From Spinellus fusiger (taxonomy: Eukaryota; Mucoromycota; Mucoromycetes; Mucorales; Phycomycetaceae), in NCBI GenBank assembly GCA_025094145.1, contig JALLLS010000023.1, positions 62,001 through 126,000 on the forward strand: a DNA stretch of 64,000 bases. Reading direction: 5' to 3'. The notes beneath the pieces were generated by a model. It did no database searches and had not been told where the DNA came from. It saw only the letters and a program-made list of their open reading frames with translations. A program made the position numbers and the translations under genes. This document shows, piece after piece, positions 27,862 through 38,328 of the stretch (position 1 is the stretch's first letter; every line of letters begins with the position of its first letter).

Positions 27862-29472
27862 CTATCGTTTACGCTTCTCCTTCTCAGCCACTACACCAGG
27901 AGGCTCGTGCGTCACCACCACCAGATGGTCTCGGACAGCAGGAGAGGGCACCAGGACATGATGCACGTGGTGTGTTCCTGGTTCTGAAGAGCACACATCA
28001 ATCGAGCGTATCCATGGATCCTCCAACAGGGCCTGGACAGTGGGTCGACAGGCAGGATCCAATGTGAGCACACTGGCCATCAATGCCCTTGAGTCACGTG
28101 GCAGCAGTTTCAGCAGTCTCAGTTGCTGCTGCTGGTGGTTGGTGGCAAACGCCTTGAAGGAAGGATCAGAGAGACGAGGCAGTCGCCATGGAAACCGGCG
28201 GATGGTCATGCAGATGAAGATGATCCCACAGGACCATACATCAGAGGCACAGGGATCATAGGCAGGCTGCAGGTACTGCTCGGGGGCAATGTACGGGTCG
28301 GAGCCATAAATGCCCTTGGAGAGCACTGTGGTGTCTTCAAAGGGATATTTAAACACACTGGAGCAGCCAAAATCAATGATCTTGAGGATCCCCACGTGAT
28401 CCAAGACAATGTTATCGAGCTTCAGATCTCTGTGGGCAATCCCAACACTGTGGAGATAGTGGACGCCCGACACAAGCTGACGCCAGCAGCAGGCGACCTC
28501 CTCTCTTGACATCATCCCACTCATCACCACACTGAACAGGTCGTTGGGTGCGTACTCCATGATCTCATAAAAGTGGGGGCCCTCCTTTATCATGTCGAGG
28601 GTTTCGATGATGTTGGGGTGGTGGAGGGTGGATCCAATGCAGAACTCAGCAGTGACCTTTTTGATATATTCCTTTTCGCTCTCGTGGCACAGACGCTTAC
28701 GGAATTGTTTGACGGCGAATGTCTTTTGGTCGATGGAGCGGCGGATGAGACGTACAGATCCACCTGCGCCTTTTCCAATGTAGCGACCTATGGATGAGGA
28801 GAGTAAGAAAGTAAGGAAAGAAGAAAGAGAAGAAGAAAGATTACCCCAGGTGCCATACTTGCTGCCAATGTCCTGTCGAAATTGGTTGGCAAATGTGCCA
28901 GACCGGGGCCGCTCCTCCTCTGCATCAGGAACAAAGAAGCGTCGAAGATCAGACCATACTAGGAAGGAGTCTTTGTGCTCTTCCATCGAGGGACGGTGGA
29001 AGTGGGTCTGGTGGTAGTGTTGGTTGTACTCTGGCTTCTTGAATATGAACTGGGAGGGTGTGCATAGACTGGCGGGTCTGTGGGTGAGGGTGGGTCTGGG
29101 GACGGCACACGATACAGGTGCATTTGTAGGGAGGGTTGGGGAGTTGTTGTTGTTGTTGTTGTTGTTGCTGGAGGAGGAGGAGGAGGAAGAAGGGGACGGT
29201 GGTTTTGATGATTGGACAAGGGGTGACTGGGCGAGGGGTGACTGGACAAGCTGTGAAGTAGGACGGGAAGGCCTTGTTTGTGCTGACTGGAGGAGTCTTG
29301 AGAGTTCTGCCACATCCAGACTGGGAGAGGTAACAGACGAGGAAGGGGAGTGGTGGTGAGATCGACTGGTGGCCGTGGTATGCGTCACAACTGCAGGTGA
29401 TAGAGTGGGACTGGTAGGCATCGACCGATCTGGCGTCACTAGGTCGTATTTCTGGCTTACTAAATAGGCCAT
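27862..29472 (-). CDS. Serine/threonine protein kinase, Hal4/Hal5/Npr1-like
   Basis: Fungal kinases of this group regulate plasma-membrane transporters and ion or nutrient uptake. Two exons (28845-29472 and 27862-28787, 57-nt intron) encode 517 aa. The first ~200 residues are low-complexity (Ser, Asn and Pro runs). The kinase domain follows: glycine loop [15 protein letters not shown]-type [14 protein letters not shown] (catalytic loop), IDFGCSSVF (DFG) and [12 protein letters not shown] (activation loop and APE). [13 protein letters not shown] and [17 protein letters not shown] close the domain. All catalytic residues are present. The GAGGSVR glycine loop and GSDPYIAPE activation segment match the fungal Hal/Npr group rather than CaMK or AGC kinases. 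The last 50 residues are His/Val-rich and unassigned. Confidence 0.88.
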   Translation of the reverse strand: MAYLVSQKYDLVTPDRSMPTSPTLSPAVVTHTTATSRSHHHSPSSSVTSPSLDVAELSRLLQSAQTRPSRPTSQLVQSPLAQSPLVQSSKPPSPSSSSSSSSNNNNNNNNSPTLPTNAPVSCAVPRPTLTHRPASLCTPSQFIFKKPEYNQHYHQTHFHRPSMEEHKDSFLVWSDLRRFFVPDAEEERPRSGTFANQFRQDIGSKYGTWGNLSSSLSSFLTFLLSSSIGRYIGKGAGGSVRLIRRSIDQKTFAVKQFRKRLCHESEKEYIKKVTAEFCIGSTLHHPNIIETLDMIKEGPHFYEIMEYAPNDLFSVVMSGMMSREEVACCWRQLVSGVHYLHSVGIAHRDLKLDNIVLDHVGILKIIDFGCSSVFKYPFEDTTVLSKGIYGSDPYIAPEQYLQPAYDPCASDVWSCGIIFICMTIRRFPWRLPRLSDPSFKAFATNHQQQQLRLLKLLPRDSRALMASVLTLDPACRPTVQALLEDPWIRSIDVCSSEPGTHHVHHVLVPSPAVRDHLVVVTHEPPGVVAEKEKRKR

Positions 29473-31425
29473 GGGAGGAGGAGGAGGAGGAGGGGGTATT
29501 TCTTCTCTACAGAGAGAAGAAGAGAAGAAGAAAGAATACGTGTTTATCGATCTATCTTTATTTTATTTTTCATTCACCCATTCACTCAACTTACCTATTC
29601 TATGGGTTGAACTGACTATTTACACACTAGCACACACTAGCACACCCACACACACCAAGACACACCAAGACACACACCAAGACACACACCAAGACACACT
29701 TGAGTAGCGTAGGAATAGAAGAAGAATAGAAGAAGAAAAGAGGGCAGATTTCTTTATAGAGTGAGAAGAAGAAAGATAGAAATATAAGACAGACAGAAAT
29801 TCAAGGAGAAAGAAAAAAAAAAGTTATTTTAAATCTATTCTTTTGGCTGCTTATCTCTCTTTAGATCTTTAGATCTCTCTAGATCTCTCTCTCTCTCTTA
29901 TATTATTTTAGCACATTTGCAGATTCATACCACGCACTTCTTTTCTGTCACCAGTAAGACATACCAAAAAGATGGTCTTGGAAGTCACCCTTGATGAAGA
30001 GAGAAGGTGCAGCTATTCTTTCTTCTTCTGAATCTGAATCTGAATCTGTGTGCCTAGTCAACTCTATTCCACACATGGACAGAGAAGAGAAGAGAGAAAA
30101 AGAGGGTTATTTCTTTTGGGATGATTCTATTGGTGATGGAAGAATAGGCCTTTTATCTGTGGCATAGGCTATCAACAGTCATACCACAGCAAAATGACAT
30201 CAATGGCTGTTGTGTGTTTAGTGCCTTTGACACTGGCATAGGAGGGACAGACCTCTTGTCTCCTTTTAGGGCCTGTCTCTTATTGCAAGTGCACTGGTGC
30301 ATTAGGCAGATCTTTTATTCAGCACTGTTAAGACCAAGAGACAGTCGCTGTTTCAATGGCAAGTGGGCTGGGTTTGGATGCTGTTCTTATGTATGCTTAT
30401 GTATGGACTGTAGGTGGGGCACTCATTCACCAAAGGGATGGGGTCGATGGGTTCGGTAGAGATATCGCCCTATCCATGCCACTTGTTTGTTGATCTACAC
30501 AGATCACCTCCATCTCTTCTGTCAGTGATTGCCATGGTGATACTATAAGTGACTGCTTCCATGATCTATTATTATCACTTAATGCTATGATCACTTATTA
30601 TAGCATAGTGCACTGCATAAGACTACAGAAAGAGAGAGAGAGAGAGAACCACCACTGCTAAAGATGGCTTGGTGTTACTTGCTATGGAGTAGGCCCTACA
30701 GTGGGAAGTATAATTATAAGCTAGTGTTAAGGACTTAATAAGACAATACATTTCTTCTCTCTCTCTCTGTCTGTTGTCTTCTTATGACACAAACATCACG
30801 TGTCCATAAGCCAATGTCAATACAACACAAAGGACAATAGAATCCATAGAGTTTTATTGACGATCCACTTCTGTGTCTTGCCTAAACAGGACCTGTAGCG
30901 TCTCTCTTTAATCAATGCTAAAGTATGACTATTTCAATCTGCGCATCATAATGCCTCACTGTGGACTGAGCCTTTCTTTCTTATTTTGAACAAAGTGAGT
31001 CACTCTGTCTCCTTATTTGTACATCCAGGGTACCGGACTTTATAGGAGTCTCAACAAACAAATCAGTACACTAGAAGGGATTGGCTGCTTTCTCTGATAC
31101 TCCACACTCTTTCTCCTGCTCAAAAGATAAAAGATGGCTCTTCTCTCTCTTGGTAACCTATGGACTGCTCACTCGATGGCCATGGATTCTATAGGGATTC
31201 TATAGGGATTCTATAGGGATTCTATAGGGATTCTATAGGGATTCTATAGGGATTCTGTAAGGATTCTATAGGGATTCTATAGGGATTCTATAGGGATTCT
31301 GTAAGGATTCTATAGGGATTCTATAGGAATCATATAGAATCCCTATAGGAATCATATAAAAAGAAGATACAGCAATACACCTCTCTCTCTCTTTTTCTTT
31401 CTTTTTATTTCTCATCCATAGAGAA
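29473..31425. other. Spacer with microsatellites
   Basis: No gene is recognised. It holds (CACACCAAGA)n near 29648-29700, purine runs, and the 11-bp minisatellite at 31185-31328. The part nearest 29473 is the likely promoter of the kinase gene. Confidence 0.4.
31185..31328 (+). repeat. 11-bp minisatellite, about 13 copies
   Basis: The unit is GATTCTATAGG. Variant units GATTCTGTAAG occur near 31251 and 31306, five units apart, which suggests a higher-order duplication. Just after the array, AGAATCCCTATAG near 31335-31347 is an inverted unit, so a hairpin can form. Confidence 0.9.
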
Positions 31426-32683
31426 TCAGAAGAAGAGATAGGTGACAATAAACACAAACACTGCTACTCCAATGACAACCTGAGGAAGATACCCATCAGA
31501 GGATGGATGTTGGAGTGCTGCCAAGTGCTGGTGAACAGCATCCGAACGTGGCTCTATCTTTCGTGAACGAAGACCATTGCTCTGTTCAAGGCCATGGAGT
31601 TGCTGCTGGAGAGTATGGATTTGTTGTTGGGCTTCAGTGAGGGCTGTGTTGAGTCGTGCCACTTCATTTTTGTAGGCTGTGGCTGTTGAATCAGTAGGAG
31701 CAGAAGCCACGGGAACAGAAGCAGGAACAGAAGCCACGGGAACAGGAGTAGGAGCAGGAGCAGGAGCAGGAGCAAGCGTAGAGGGTGCTGTCTTTTCACT
31801 CTTCATTGATACTACCACAGGTGCTGTTGAAAAGTGGGTTTCTGTAGCAGATACAAGCTGAGGATCTACCTCTGATACACCATAGAGAGAGACTCCCTTT
31901 TCTCCTTTTGTATGCACAGTGGTGGCGGGTGTCTATAGGGAAGAGATAAGTAATGCAGCTGATGGAAAGGTGCCCTACAGAGAAAGAGGGGATGGCAGTG
32001 GCAGGGAGAACACTCTTGGGCTCAGTGGCTGCTGCTGTTGATTCTATTGCAACACCGGGTGCTGTGGGTGCTGTGGCTGCTGTGGCTGCTGTGGCTGCTG
32101 TGGGTGCATTTGTGGGTGCTGTGGGTGCTGGTGCATCCGTGGGTGCAGCATAAACACACTTGATCTTGAATTGTTGGATGCTTGCCTTGTCATTTGCCTC
32201 TAAGTGTGTCCACTACAGATAAGACACTAAGCAACAGGGAACACTCTTTCTATCTTCATTGGCTCTATTACCATGTCAGCAGTAGAGAGTGTCTCATAGG
32301 CAGACTTAATCACCGCTGTCTGAACAAGAAACTTATCCCTGCATTTGTAGTCCAGTGGTGGTTCTTCCTTGAAGGGCTGGAGAATAACTTGAACACTATG
32401 AATACTCTCCATAGACAGTCACCGCCCCTTCCCTGCAGCTTACCTTGGACTTCTACTTGTGCATCAGGCTCAATTCTTCCTGCATTGGGTCTGACGCAAT
32501 ATTGTCTGGGTGCAGTGGTTTTGACCTTGAATGAGACTGGCTCTGTGCCTGGATTCCTCACATAGAGTATTTCCTTGCTTGTCTCGGTAAGTGGACCTAT
32601 CACAGTAAGACTCAACGAAACACTCCTTGTAGACACCTACGTTGGAATGTCAACTGAGAAATGGGCTCAATAACAACAGACAT
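31426..32683 (-). CDS. VAP/Scs2-family ER membrane contact-site protein
   Basis: VAP proteins are tail-anchored in the ER. Their MSP domain binds FFAT motifs of lipid-transfer proteins at contact sites. Exon 1 (32641-32683) encodes MSVVIEPISQLTFQ. Exon 2 (32444-32596) contains SKEILYVRNPGTEPVSFKVK and then TTAPRQYCVRPNAGRIEP. Exon 3 has VILQPFKEEPPLDYKCRDKF. These are the diagnostic MSP blocks. The linker is Ala/Pro/Thr-rich, with PAPAPAPTPVPVASVPASVP-type repeats. A coiled coil (NEVARLNTALTEAQQQIHTL) and a C-terminal membrane span (VVIGVAVFVFIVTYLFF) ending at TGA 31426-31428 complete the standard order. Introns are 40-60 nt. Confidence 0.92.
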
Positions 32684-32758
32684 AATAGGGTGGGGTGTGG
32701 AGAACAGGAGCAAAAGAGTAAAATAGAACTTTTATTGTATTCTTTATTGAATAGACCG

Positions 32759-32890
32759 GCACGTTATGACGTGCGGCATTTGTAACATAAAAGTCACGTG
32801 GACTGAACAAGAAGAGGAAGAGGAAGCAATGAAACTGGCAAATAAAGAGAAGAGAGATGCCGAAAGAGAAGAGAAGAGAATCACACGTCA
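32759..32890 (+). promoter_or_regulatory. Cluster of ACGTG-type elements upstream of the VAP gene
   Basis: Within 76-207 bp of the VAP start codon there is a palindromic GCACGTTATGACGTGC (32759-32774), a CACGTG (32795-32800) and a CACGTCA (32884-32890). TGACGTG and CACGTG are known targets of bZIP/bHLH factors, including the unfolded-protein-response factor Hac1/XBP1. A role here is inferred from position and motif only. Confidence 0.4.
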
Positions 32891-33156
32891 TCACTGCCGA
32901 TAAAGACAACACTACAAATTCCTGTTATCCACCCCTCTCCAAGAAGTGTGTCGGATCATCCACATCCATGCATCTGTGTTTATAAAGAGAAAGAGAGGTA
33001 TAAAGTAGAGCAGAAGAAAGCACGTGTAGATGAGATGACGCATTGGGTGTCGCTTAATAAATGACGTTTATTCTAATTCTAAGAATGGCCTATTGTAGAT
33101 AATAACAGCACGAACATTTATCCATACCCACCCACGAATAGAAATATAATAATTAA

Positions 33157-33329
33157 TGAGTGGTAAGTGATAAGTGATAAGTGATAAGTGATAAGTGATG
33201 AGTGATGAGTGATAAGTGGTAAGTGATAAGTGGTAAGTGATAAGTGGTAAGTGATAAGTGGTAAGTGATAAGTGGTAAGTGATAAGTGGTAAGTGATAAA
33301 TAACAAGTAATAAATAACAAGTAATAAAA
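33157..33329 (+). repeat. 7-bp/14-bp tandem repeat (AAGTGAT/AAGTGGT)
   Basis: Heptamers AAGTGAT and AAGTGGT alternate. The middle of the array is a 14-bp higher-order unit repeated about six times, and the array decays into AAGTAATAAATAAC. It keeps long open frames on the minus strand (repeating LSLTTYHLPLITYH), but these are repeat artefacts. Confidence 0.9.
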
Positions 33330-33738
33330 GGGTGGAGTGTACTTTGGAGGGTCCATTGAATGGCATTGTGCCTTGAGATCAACTGTCTTTCCCTTTTTTT
33401 TTTCTTTTTTTATAGAGTGGATTCTTACTGGGAGTGACTTGCTATTCTCCAAAGAGTGGGTTTGGCTGTAAGTAGAGAAGCAATAGAAGGTGGTGTGGAT
33501 TACAAGACAGTGTCTTTTTCTCTCTATAAGAGAATAAATGAAAGAATGGCCTTGTCCTTTAGTATTCTTTGTCTTGGCACCCTCCCCATTCAATCTATAG
33601 ATCCATGCACGTGTAACATTGTGTGTATTGATTCTGTAGCAAAGTAAGAGAGCAGACTGGATTCAAAACAAGGGATTCAGAACAAGGGGATTCAGAACAA
33701 GGGGATTCTCTTCTTGGGACTCTCTTCTGGCCTGATGC

Positions 33739-34075
33739 TCAAGCACCTGCCTCTGCTTCTTCACTGCAGTATAGACAGAACAAGGAAACCTTGATTGTCC
33801 AATGCAAAGGGGTATGACCTGACATCTTCCTGTTCTTTGTCTTGTTCTTTGTCTTGTTCTTAATACAAATACCATGCACTTGCTTTAGAAGGATTCTAAC
33901 CCATGAACTGGGCTTGACTGGCTGTCGTTGGTGGAACAAGTGGGTTCGAGAATCACTTACTATTCTGAGAACATTGTCTCGATCATCCTCAAGCCAATAG
34001 AGTGCATCTTCTGCTATTGCTTTGGCTACAGTAAAGTATACATCAACACCAAGAAAAAATAGAAATAACTTAATA
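33739..34075 (-). other. Unassigned gene-like reading frame
   Basis: A stop-free minus-strand frame reads KLFLFFLGVDVYFTVAKAIA and then EDALYWLEDDRDNVLRI before a GTAAGT donor at about 33963-33968. The composition looks coding, but I do not recognise the family. Downstream the frame continues into a repeated ACAAGACAAAGA tract. A related minus-strand coding-like patch lies at 34850-35030. These may be exons of a decayed gene interrupted by the retroinsertion at 35042. Confidence 0.3.
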
Positions 34076-34390
34076 TTTATTTTAAAAAAAATACATCAAT
34101 AAATTTATACAAGTTCAAAACAACACCCTTCCTTTCACGTGTTGATCTTCTTTCTTTCTTCTTTGGATCTGATGCGGTAGGATGAGTACTACACACCCAA
34201 TCATCCCTCTAGTCTTTAACAATCTTTTCATTCTTTGTGTAGGTGGTTATGGTCACCTATTTTATGTTTTCAAATCTTCATAAAGAAATACTGGTGTATA
34301 TTTAAGGATTCTGTTGACTTAGTGTTCTTGGTAAATGCTCTATTATAAGCAACCAAATCCTAACTCAATAAAGCATCGATAAAGGTAGTC

Positions 34391-34700
34391 TACACACCAG
34401 GAGATTTTTCTGGCTTTTAAGCGGTGATATATCCTTCCTTTCTGGATGAGCTAAATTTTGCTCTTTTATGGAACTGTATTTAAAATCAAAAGGTATACGG
34501 ATATCCAAATTATTATTTCTTTTTGTACACACCCAAAGATTTTTGGGATATATAAAGAAATATCCTGAGAATAAAATTGCAATATTCTTATGATTGGATA
34601 ATGTGTTTTAAAATGCCTTTTCGCTGTCTAAATGAGCTATTTCAAACTCTGCCTGCCTGTTTTAGCAATGACGATTGACTTTGCAATTAAAAAGTATAGA
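34391..34700 (+). repeat. Degenerate dispersed repeat, two adjoining units
   Basis: Unit A (34391 to about 34520) starts CTACACACC and contains TTTTTCTGGCTTTTAAGCGG. It matches, inverted, about 37400-37537. Unit B (about 34527-34700) starts TACACACCCAAAGATTTTT and contains GCTATTTCAAACTCTGCC. It matches, inverted, about 39130-39297. Identity is partial by eye (roughly three in four bases). Both units begin with the same TACACACC(C/T)AAAGATTTTT-like end. That suggests terminal repeats of one non-autonomous DNA transposon family. Confidence 0.6.
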
Positions 34701-35041
34701 ATTGGCTGTAAAGACAAGAAATAGAACAAGAATCATCCCAAAATTACAACTCAGTCACTACATTTATTGTTTAACATAATGTGTTATCCTTAAGCCCATA
34801 GTATTTGCAGTATAATACTGCTTAAGAAAGATGTTTATTATAGGACTCACACGGAATTAACTCTAGTGGTCATTGTCCATAAAATAGAACCAAACTTACT
34901 TACATTGAGAACTGTATAATAGTTCATTGACTCAATATTCATAATCACTTCAACTGTCTCATTGTAACTGGTATTAACAGTGGTGCTTAATGATAACAAG
35001 GTATTGTTTCTAATACTGGGCTTTAGGCTCAAGGCAAATAG

Positions 35042-35066
35042 TTTTTTTTGTATTCTTTATTGACTA
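35042..35066 (-). mobile_element. 25-bp A-tailed retroinsertion with 14-bp target duplication
   Basis: Read on the minus strand, the insert is TAGTCAATAAAGAATAC plus eight A. It is flanked by perfect direct repeats CTCAAGGCAAATAG at 35028-35041 and 35067-35080. The 3' end is identical to the insert at 13938-13974. Confidence 0.75.
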
Positions 35067-35139
35067 CTCAAGGCAAATAGTGTTAATTGTTTGACTTGTG
35101 AATTTTGACTTGTGAGTTTTATGAGTGGAGGCTAGTGTA

Positions 35140-36732
35140 CACTATTTTCACTTATTATTGTCGCACTTTTAGAGAAAAATATGTCGCATTAATTAATTAA
35201 AATTTGGCATAGTAAAAGATTTAAAACTGGCGTATTCTAAGTACTTGAGGTTTTCTTACATTTTACTTTTCTTAAAAAATGAATAACATTGTGCACGAAG
35301 ACGGCCAAGGAAATATCTATAATGATGAAGGCATAGCCGTTACAGTAGTGGAGATGGAGGTAGACGAGGAGACGTACCTCATTGAGACGGTTACAAATTT
35401 CAGGATGTACCTTGACCTCAAACCACCTGAGAAGCCAGAAAGAAGAACTTTACAACAATCCGTAGACAGAGATGTCAATACGGAAGAGGATAACAGAGCT
35501 CCTGGTATCCACAGGCACCACAAAGATTCTGAGAAAGAGCAGTTATTTGTATTGATTTATGAAAGGGGTATGAGCGTCAGAGCTGCTGCGCTGAAACTTC
35601 AAATCCACCCACGCACTGCTCAGCGATAGTACTCAAACGATCAACAGAACCCTCAGACATTCATTGCCAGAAAAGAAGGTAGTGGAAGGCCAGTTGGTAG
35701 ACCAGCACTACTTGACGATAGCCATAAAAGATTTTTGGTCGATTTATTGGACGATCAGCCCTCTTTAGTCCTGGATCAAATGATGGAGAGTTTAAGAACG
35801 TCTTTTATTGATTTAGAGATATCGAAAACAGCTCTCTATAATTTTGTCACCAAAAATTGTAAGATCAGTCTGAAAAGAGCTCATTTTCATTCAGTTGATC
35901 GTAATAGTCCTGAAAAGATCAAGAATCGAAAGGAGTGGGTACAGAAATGGATGAAGACAGACATGGACTACATGAGCAACTGTGTCTTTATAGATGAGGC
36001 GGCATTTCACATCAACATGAAGCGTACTTTTGCTTGGTCAAAAGTAGGTACTCGTGCAGTAGTAAAAGTACCAAGAACGAGGGCTAAAACAACAACCATC
36101 CTGGGAGCAACATCTGCTCAGGGCATTGTCAATATAAAAGTAAGACGGCCTCGAATGTTGCCTGTTTCAAAGAAGAGAAGAACTACTGGATCTGGTGGGC
36201 CTTCCCAGAAACAAAGCAAAGGCACTGTTACTGGCCACTATATCAATTTCTTGAGCGATACAATAGATGTCATGGACAATTATCCAGATGTTTTCAAGGA
36301 TAATTACTTGATTATGGACAACGCCCCCATCCACATGAATGAAGACATTAAAAGCTTCATTGAAGGCCGTGGGTACAAGTGTGTTTATCTTCCCCCTTAC
36401 TCACCAGAGTTGAATCCCATTGAGCAATTCTGGTCTGTTTGAAAAGGCAGGTTAAAAAGAGAAAGACTCTTGGAAGAAGAAACACTGTCATCTAGAATCG
36501 CCAATGCATCTAACCAAGTTCTTCTCGGTGACCTCAGAGGGTTTTGCAAATACTCTGTCGATAGATTTGAGGATTACTTACAAGAGAAGCCTCTTTAACA
36601 ATAAAGCATTGATGTCGCATTTGTCGCATCCAACTTATACGCCATCTTTTAATTTATTAATGCGACAAGTTTTTTTCCACTTGTGCGCTAAGTTTTTTTC
36701 CAAAAGTGCGACAATAATAAGTGAAAATAGTG
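35140..36732 (+). mobile_element. Tc1/mariner transposon with intact terminal inverted repeats
   Basis: The element is 1,593 bp and flanked by TA target duplications (35138-35139 and 36733-36734). The terminal repeats are perfect over 31 bp (CACTATTTTCACTTATTATT and on to GTCGCACTTTT), with a second shared internal block TGTCGCATTAAT. TA target and DDE transposase place it in IS630-Tc1-mariner. Clean ends suggest insertion is relatively recent. Confidence 0.93.
35279..36598 (+). pseudogene. Tc1/mariner transposase with two in-frame stops
   Basis: One continuous frame runs from ATG 35279 to TAA near 36598. It is interrupted only by TAG at 35627-35629 and TGA at 36440-36442. Catalytic motifs are all present: FIDEAAFH, IMDNAPIH and SPELNPIEQFW, with 34 residues between the second Asp and the Glu (DD34E). 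The N-terminal HTH-like region includes GMSVRAAALKLQIHPRTAQR. Both stops are explained by single transitions (C-to-T or G-to-A), so the copy was disabled by point mutation and not by decay. It could be mobilised in trans by an active relative. Confidence 0.9.
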
Positions 36733-36785
36733 TATGTCACTAAAATAGAGAAAGAAAAATTATTTGTTTTGATAATCCCCTCATT

Positions 36786-37795
36786 TTGTTATTTCCTATA
36801 CTGCACATACAACTTAACACAAGTACTCGTCAAGATGAGCATAACTAAGCAAGGTAATGTACTATTATTAACAAAGAAAAACAATAGAAAGAAGTTGTAG
36901 AAGCCACTAGAGGGTATTCTGAAAGTAAAAAAGCAAGCAGTGTCTTCATCTGGGCTTGAGCTCATTGTAATCCATAAGGCATAGTACTGACTCTTCTTCC
37001 AATAGATAAAACATAGATTATTATTCCCAAGACAAGTATTAAGTACAAGGTAAGCATACTATCTCTCTTATTGAATTATTACTAATACACTCTTCTGTTA
37101 TTAGATAAGTTAAGACTCTTTCTCAAGTCAGTCTCAGGTGGTCTATTTTTCCTTCTATACTGTCTAGGGTGTCTAAGGTATACTCCTGAGCATAGTTATC
37201 TATCTCCCAAGGATAAAGCACAAGGATTTTAGGGTGTGGATTCTATTGCTATGAGGGAATGCACTTGGGCAGTAGCTATAGTCATACTATAGTATTAGCT
37301 ATACTATTACAATAAACAATTTTATCCATCAATAATTTTATTCATAAACAATATATTTTACTGATAATACAATTTGATATTGAGGTATCCACAAAAGGAA
37401 ACAATTATTTAGATATCCGCAAACCTCTTGATTTTAAACACAGTTCCATAAAAGGGCAGAATATTTTTAGACGTAAAAGGAAGGAGATATCACCGCCTAA
37501 AAGCCAGAAAAATCTTTGGGTGTGTAGACACCTTGGACAGTATAGAAGACCACTTAAGACTGACTTGAAAGGAGTCTTTATTTATTAACAATACAATAAG
37601 TGTCTTGTGGAATACAATGAGCTTAAGTCCAGATGAAGACACTGCTTATCTTTTTATCACTAGAATAGTATTTGGTAGTGTCTATCACCTCCTATTGTTT
37701 ATCTTTGTTAATAATGGCACATTACCTTGTTCAATTATACTCATCTTGATGAGTACTTGATTGTTAAGTTGTATGTGCAGTGTAAGAAATAACAA
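36786..37795. mobile_element. Foldback-type element with long imperfect inverted termini
   Basis: Left arm 36786 to about 37170 and right arm about 37542-37795 are inverted copies. Shared blocks include CTGCACATACAACTTAACA, AAGTACTCRTCAAGATGAG, GGTAATGT, AAGCAGTGTCTTCATCTGG, AAGTCAGTCT and TATACTGTC. The left arm carries extra insertions. The interior contains repeat unit A (about 37400-37537) in inverted orientation to 34391. No transposase frame is present, so the element is non-autonomous. Confidence 0.65.
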
Positions 37796-37923
37796 GATAA
37801 TACAAAGACCAAAGAATAAAAAATAAAAAATATTCACATTTTGGTGAGGTATACAGTCCCATGTAATAAATGAGTGGACGGTGAACCCCTTTTCTATTTT
37901 CTATTTTACAACTTATTCAAAAA

Positions 37924-38328
37924 ATGACTTCAGGCAATGGAAATCAGCCAACTCTTAGCCATGAACATAAAGATAGTCTCATCAAAAGAAAAGAGAATAA
38001 TATGTTTATTAGAGGTCAAATCACAGGAGAATGGAAAAGACATGTTACTTATCAAGATATTTCTGACGATGTCGACCTCCCAAAGAGCACAATGGGCAAG
38101 AGTGTCTTATTGTATAAAAACAAAGGCACAATTCAACTCAAAATACATACAGGAAGACCTGAAAAGGTGTCATCTACTTCAAAACTGGCTATCGTCTTGT
38201 CTATTCGTAGAAATACTATACAAACAATTGCATATTATTTGAGAAATATGAATGATGTAAAAGCAAGGTTGTTTGGTCTGATGAATCCTGTTCGACAGTT
38301 ATGGGCAATGATAAAGGGACTAGAATGA
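37924..38328 (+). pseudogene. Tc1-like transposase N-terminal fragment (HTH), internally deleted
   Basis: A 134-aa open frame starts at ATG 37924. Residues ~30-85 resemble the paired-like HTH of Tc1 transposases: RGQITGEWKRHVTYQDISDD, LPKSTMGKSVLLYKNKGT and HTGRPEKVSS. After LRNMNDVKARLFGLMNPVRQ the frame jumps past the catalytic core and soon ends. The DDE domain is lost, leaving a DNA-binding-only fragment. It has no internal stop, so expression of a truncated binding protein is possible but unsupported. Confidence 0.6.

Noticed and set aside
30214..30459. 81-codon Cys/Trp-rich frame in the 29.5-31.4 kb spacer
   Set aside because: Short, with no splice context and no domain; likely chance in less AT-rich sequence.
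33157..33329. CRISPR-like array
   Set aside because: Contiguous heptamers without unique spacers, in a eukaryotic context; it is a minisatellite.
33068..33382. Long minus-strand open frames of repeating LSLTTYHLPLITYH
   Set aside because: They are produced by the 7/14-bp tandem repeat, whose length avoids stops; no unique sequence or domain.
33893..33965. Possible tRNA around GTGGGTTCGAGAATC
   Set aside because: Contains a T-loop-like GGTTCGA but no matching acceptor stem, anticodon stem or D arm on either strand.
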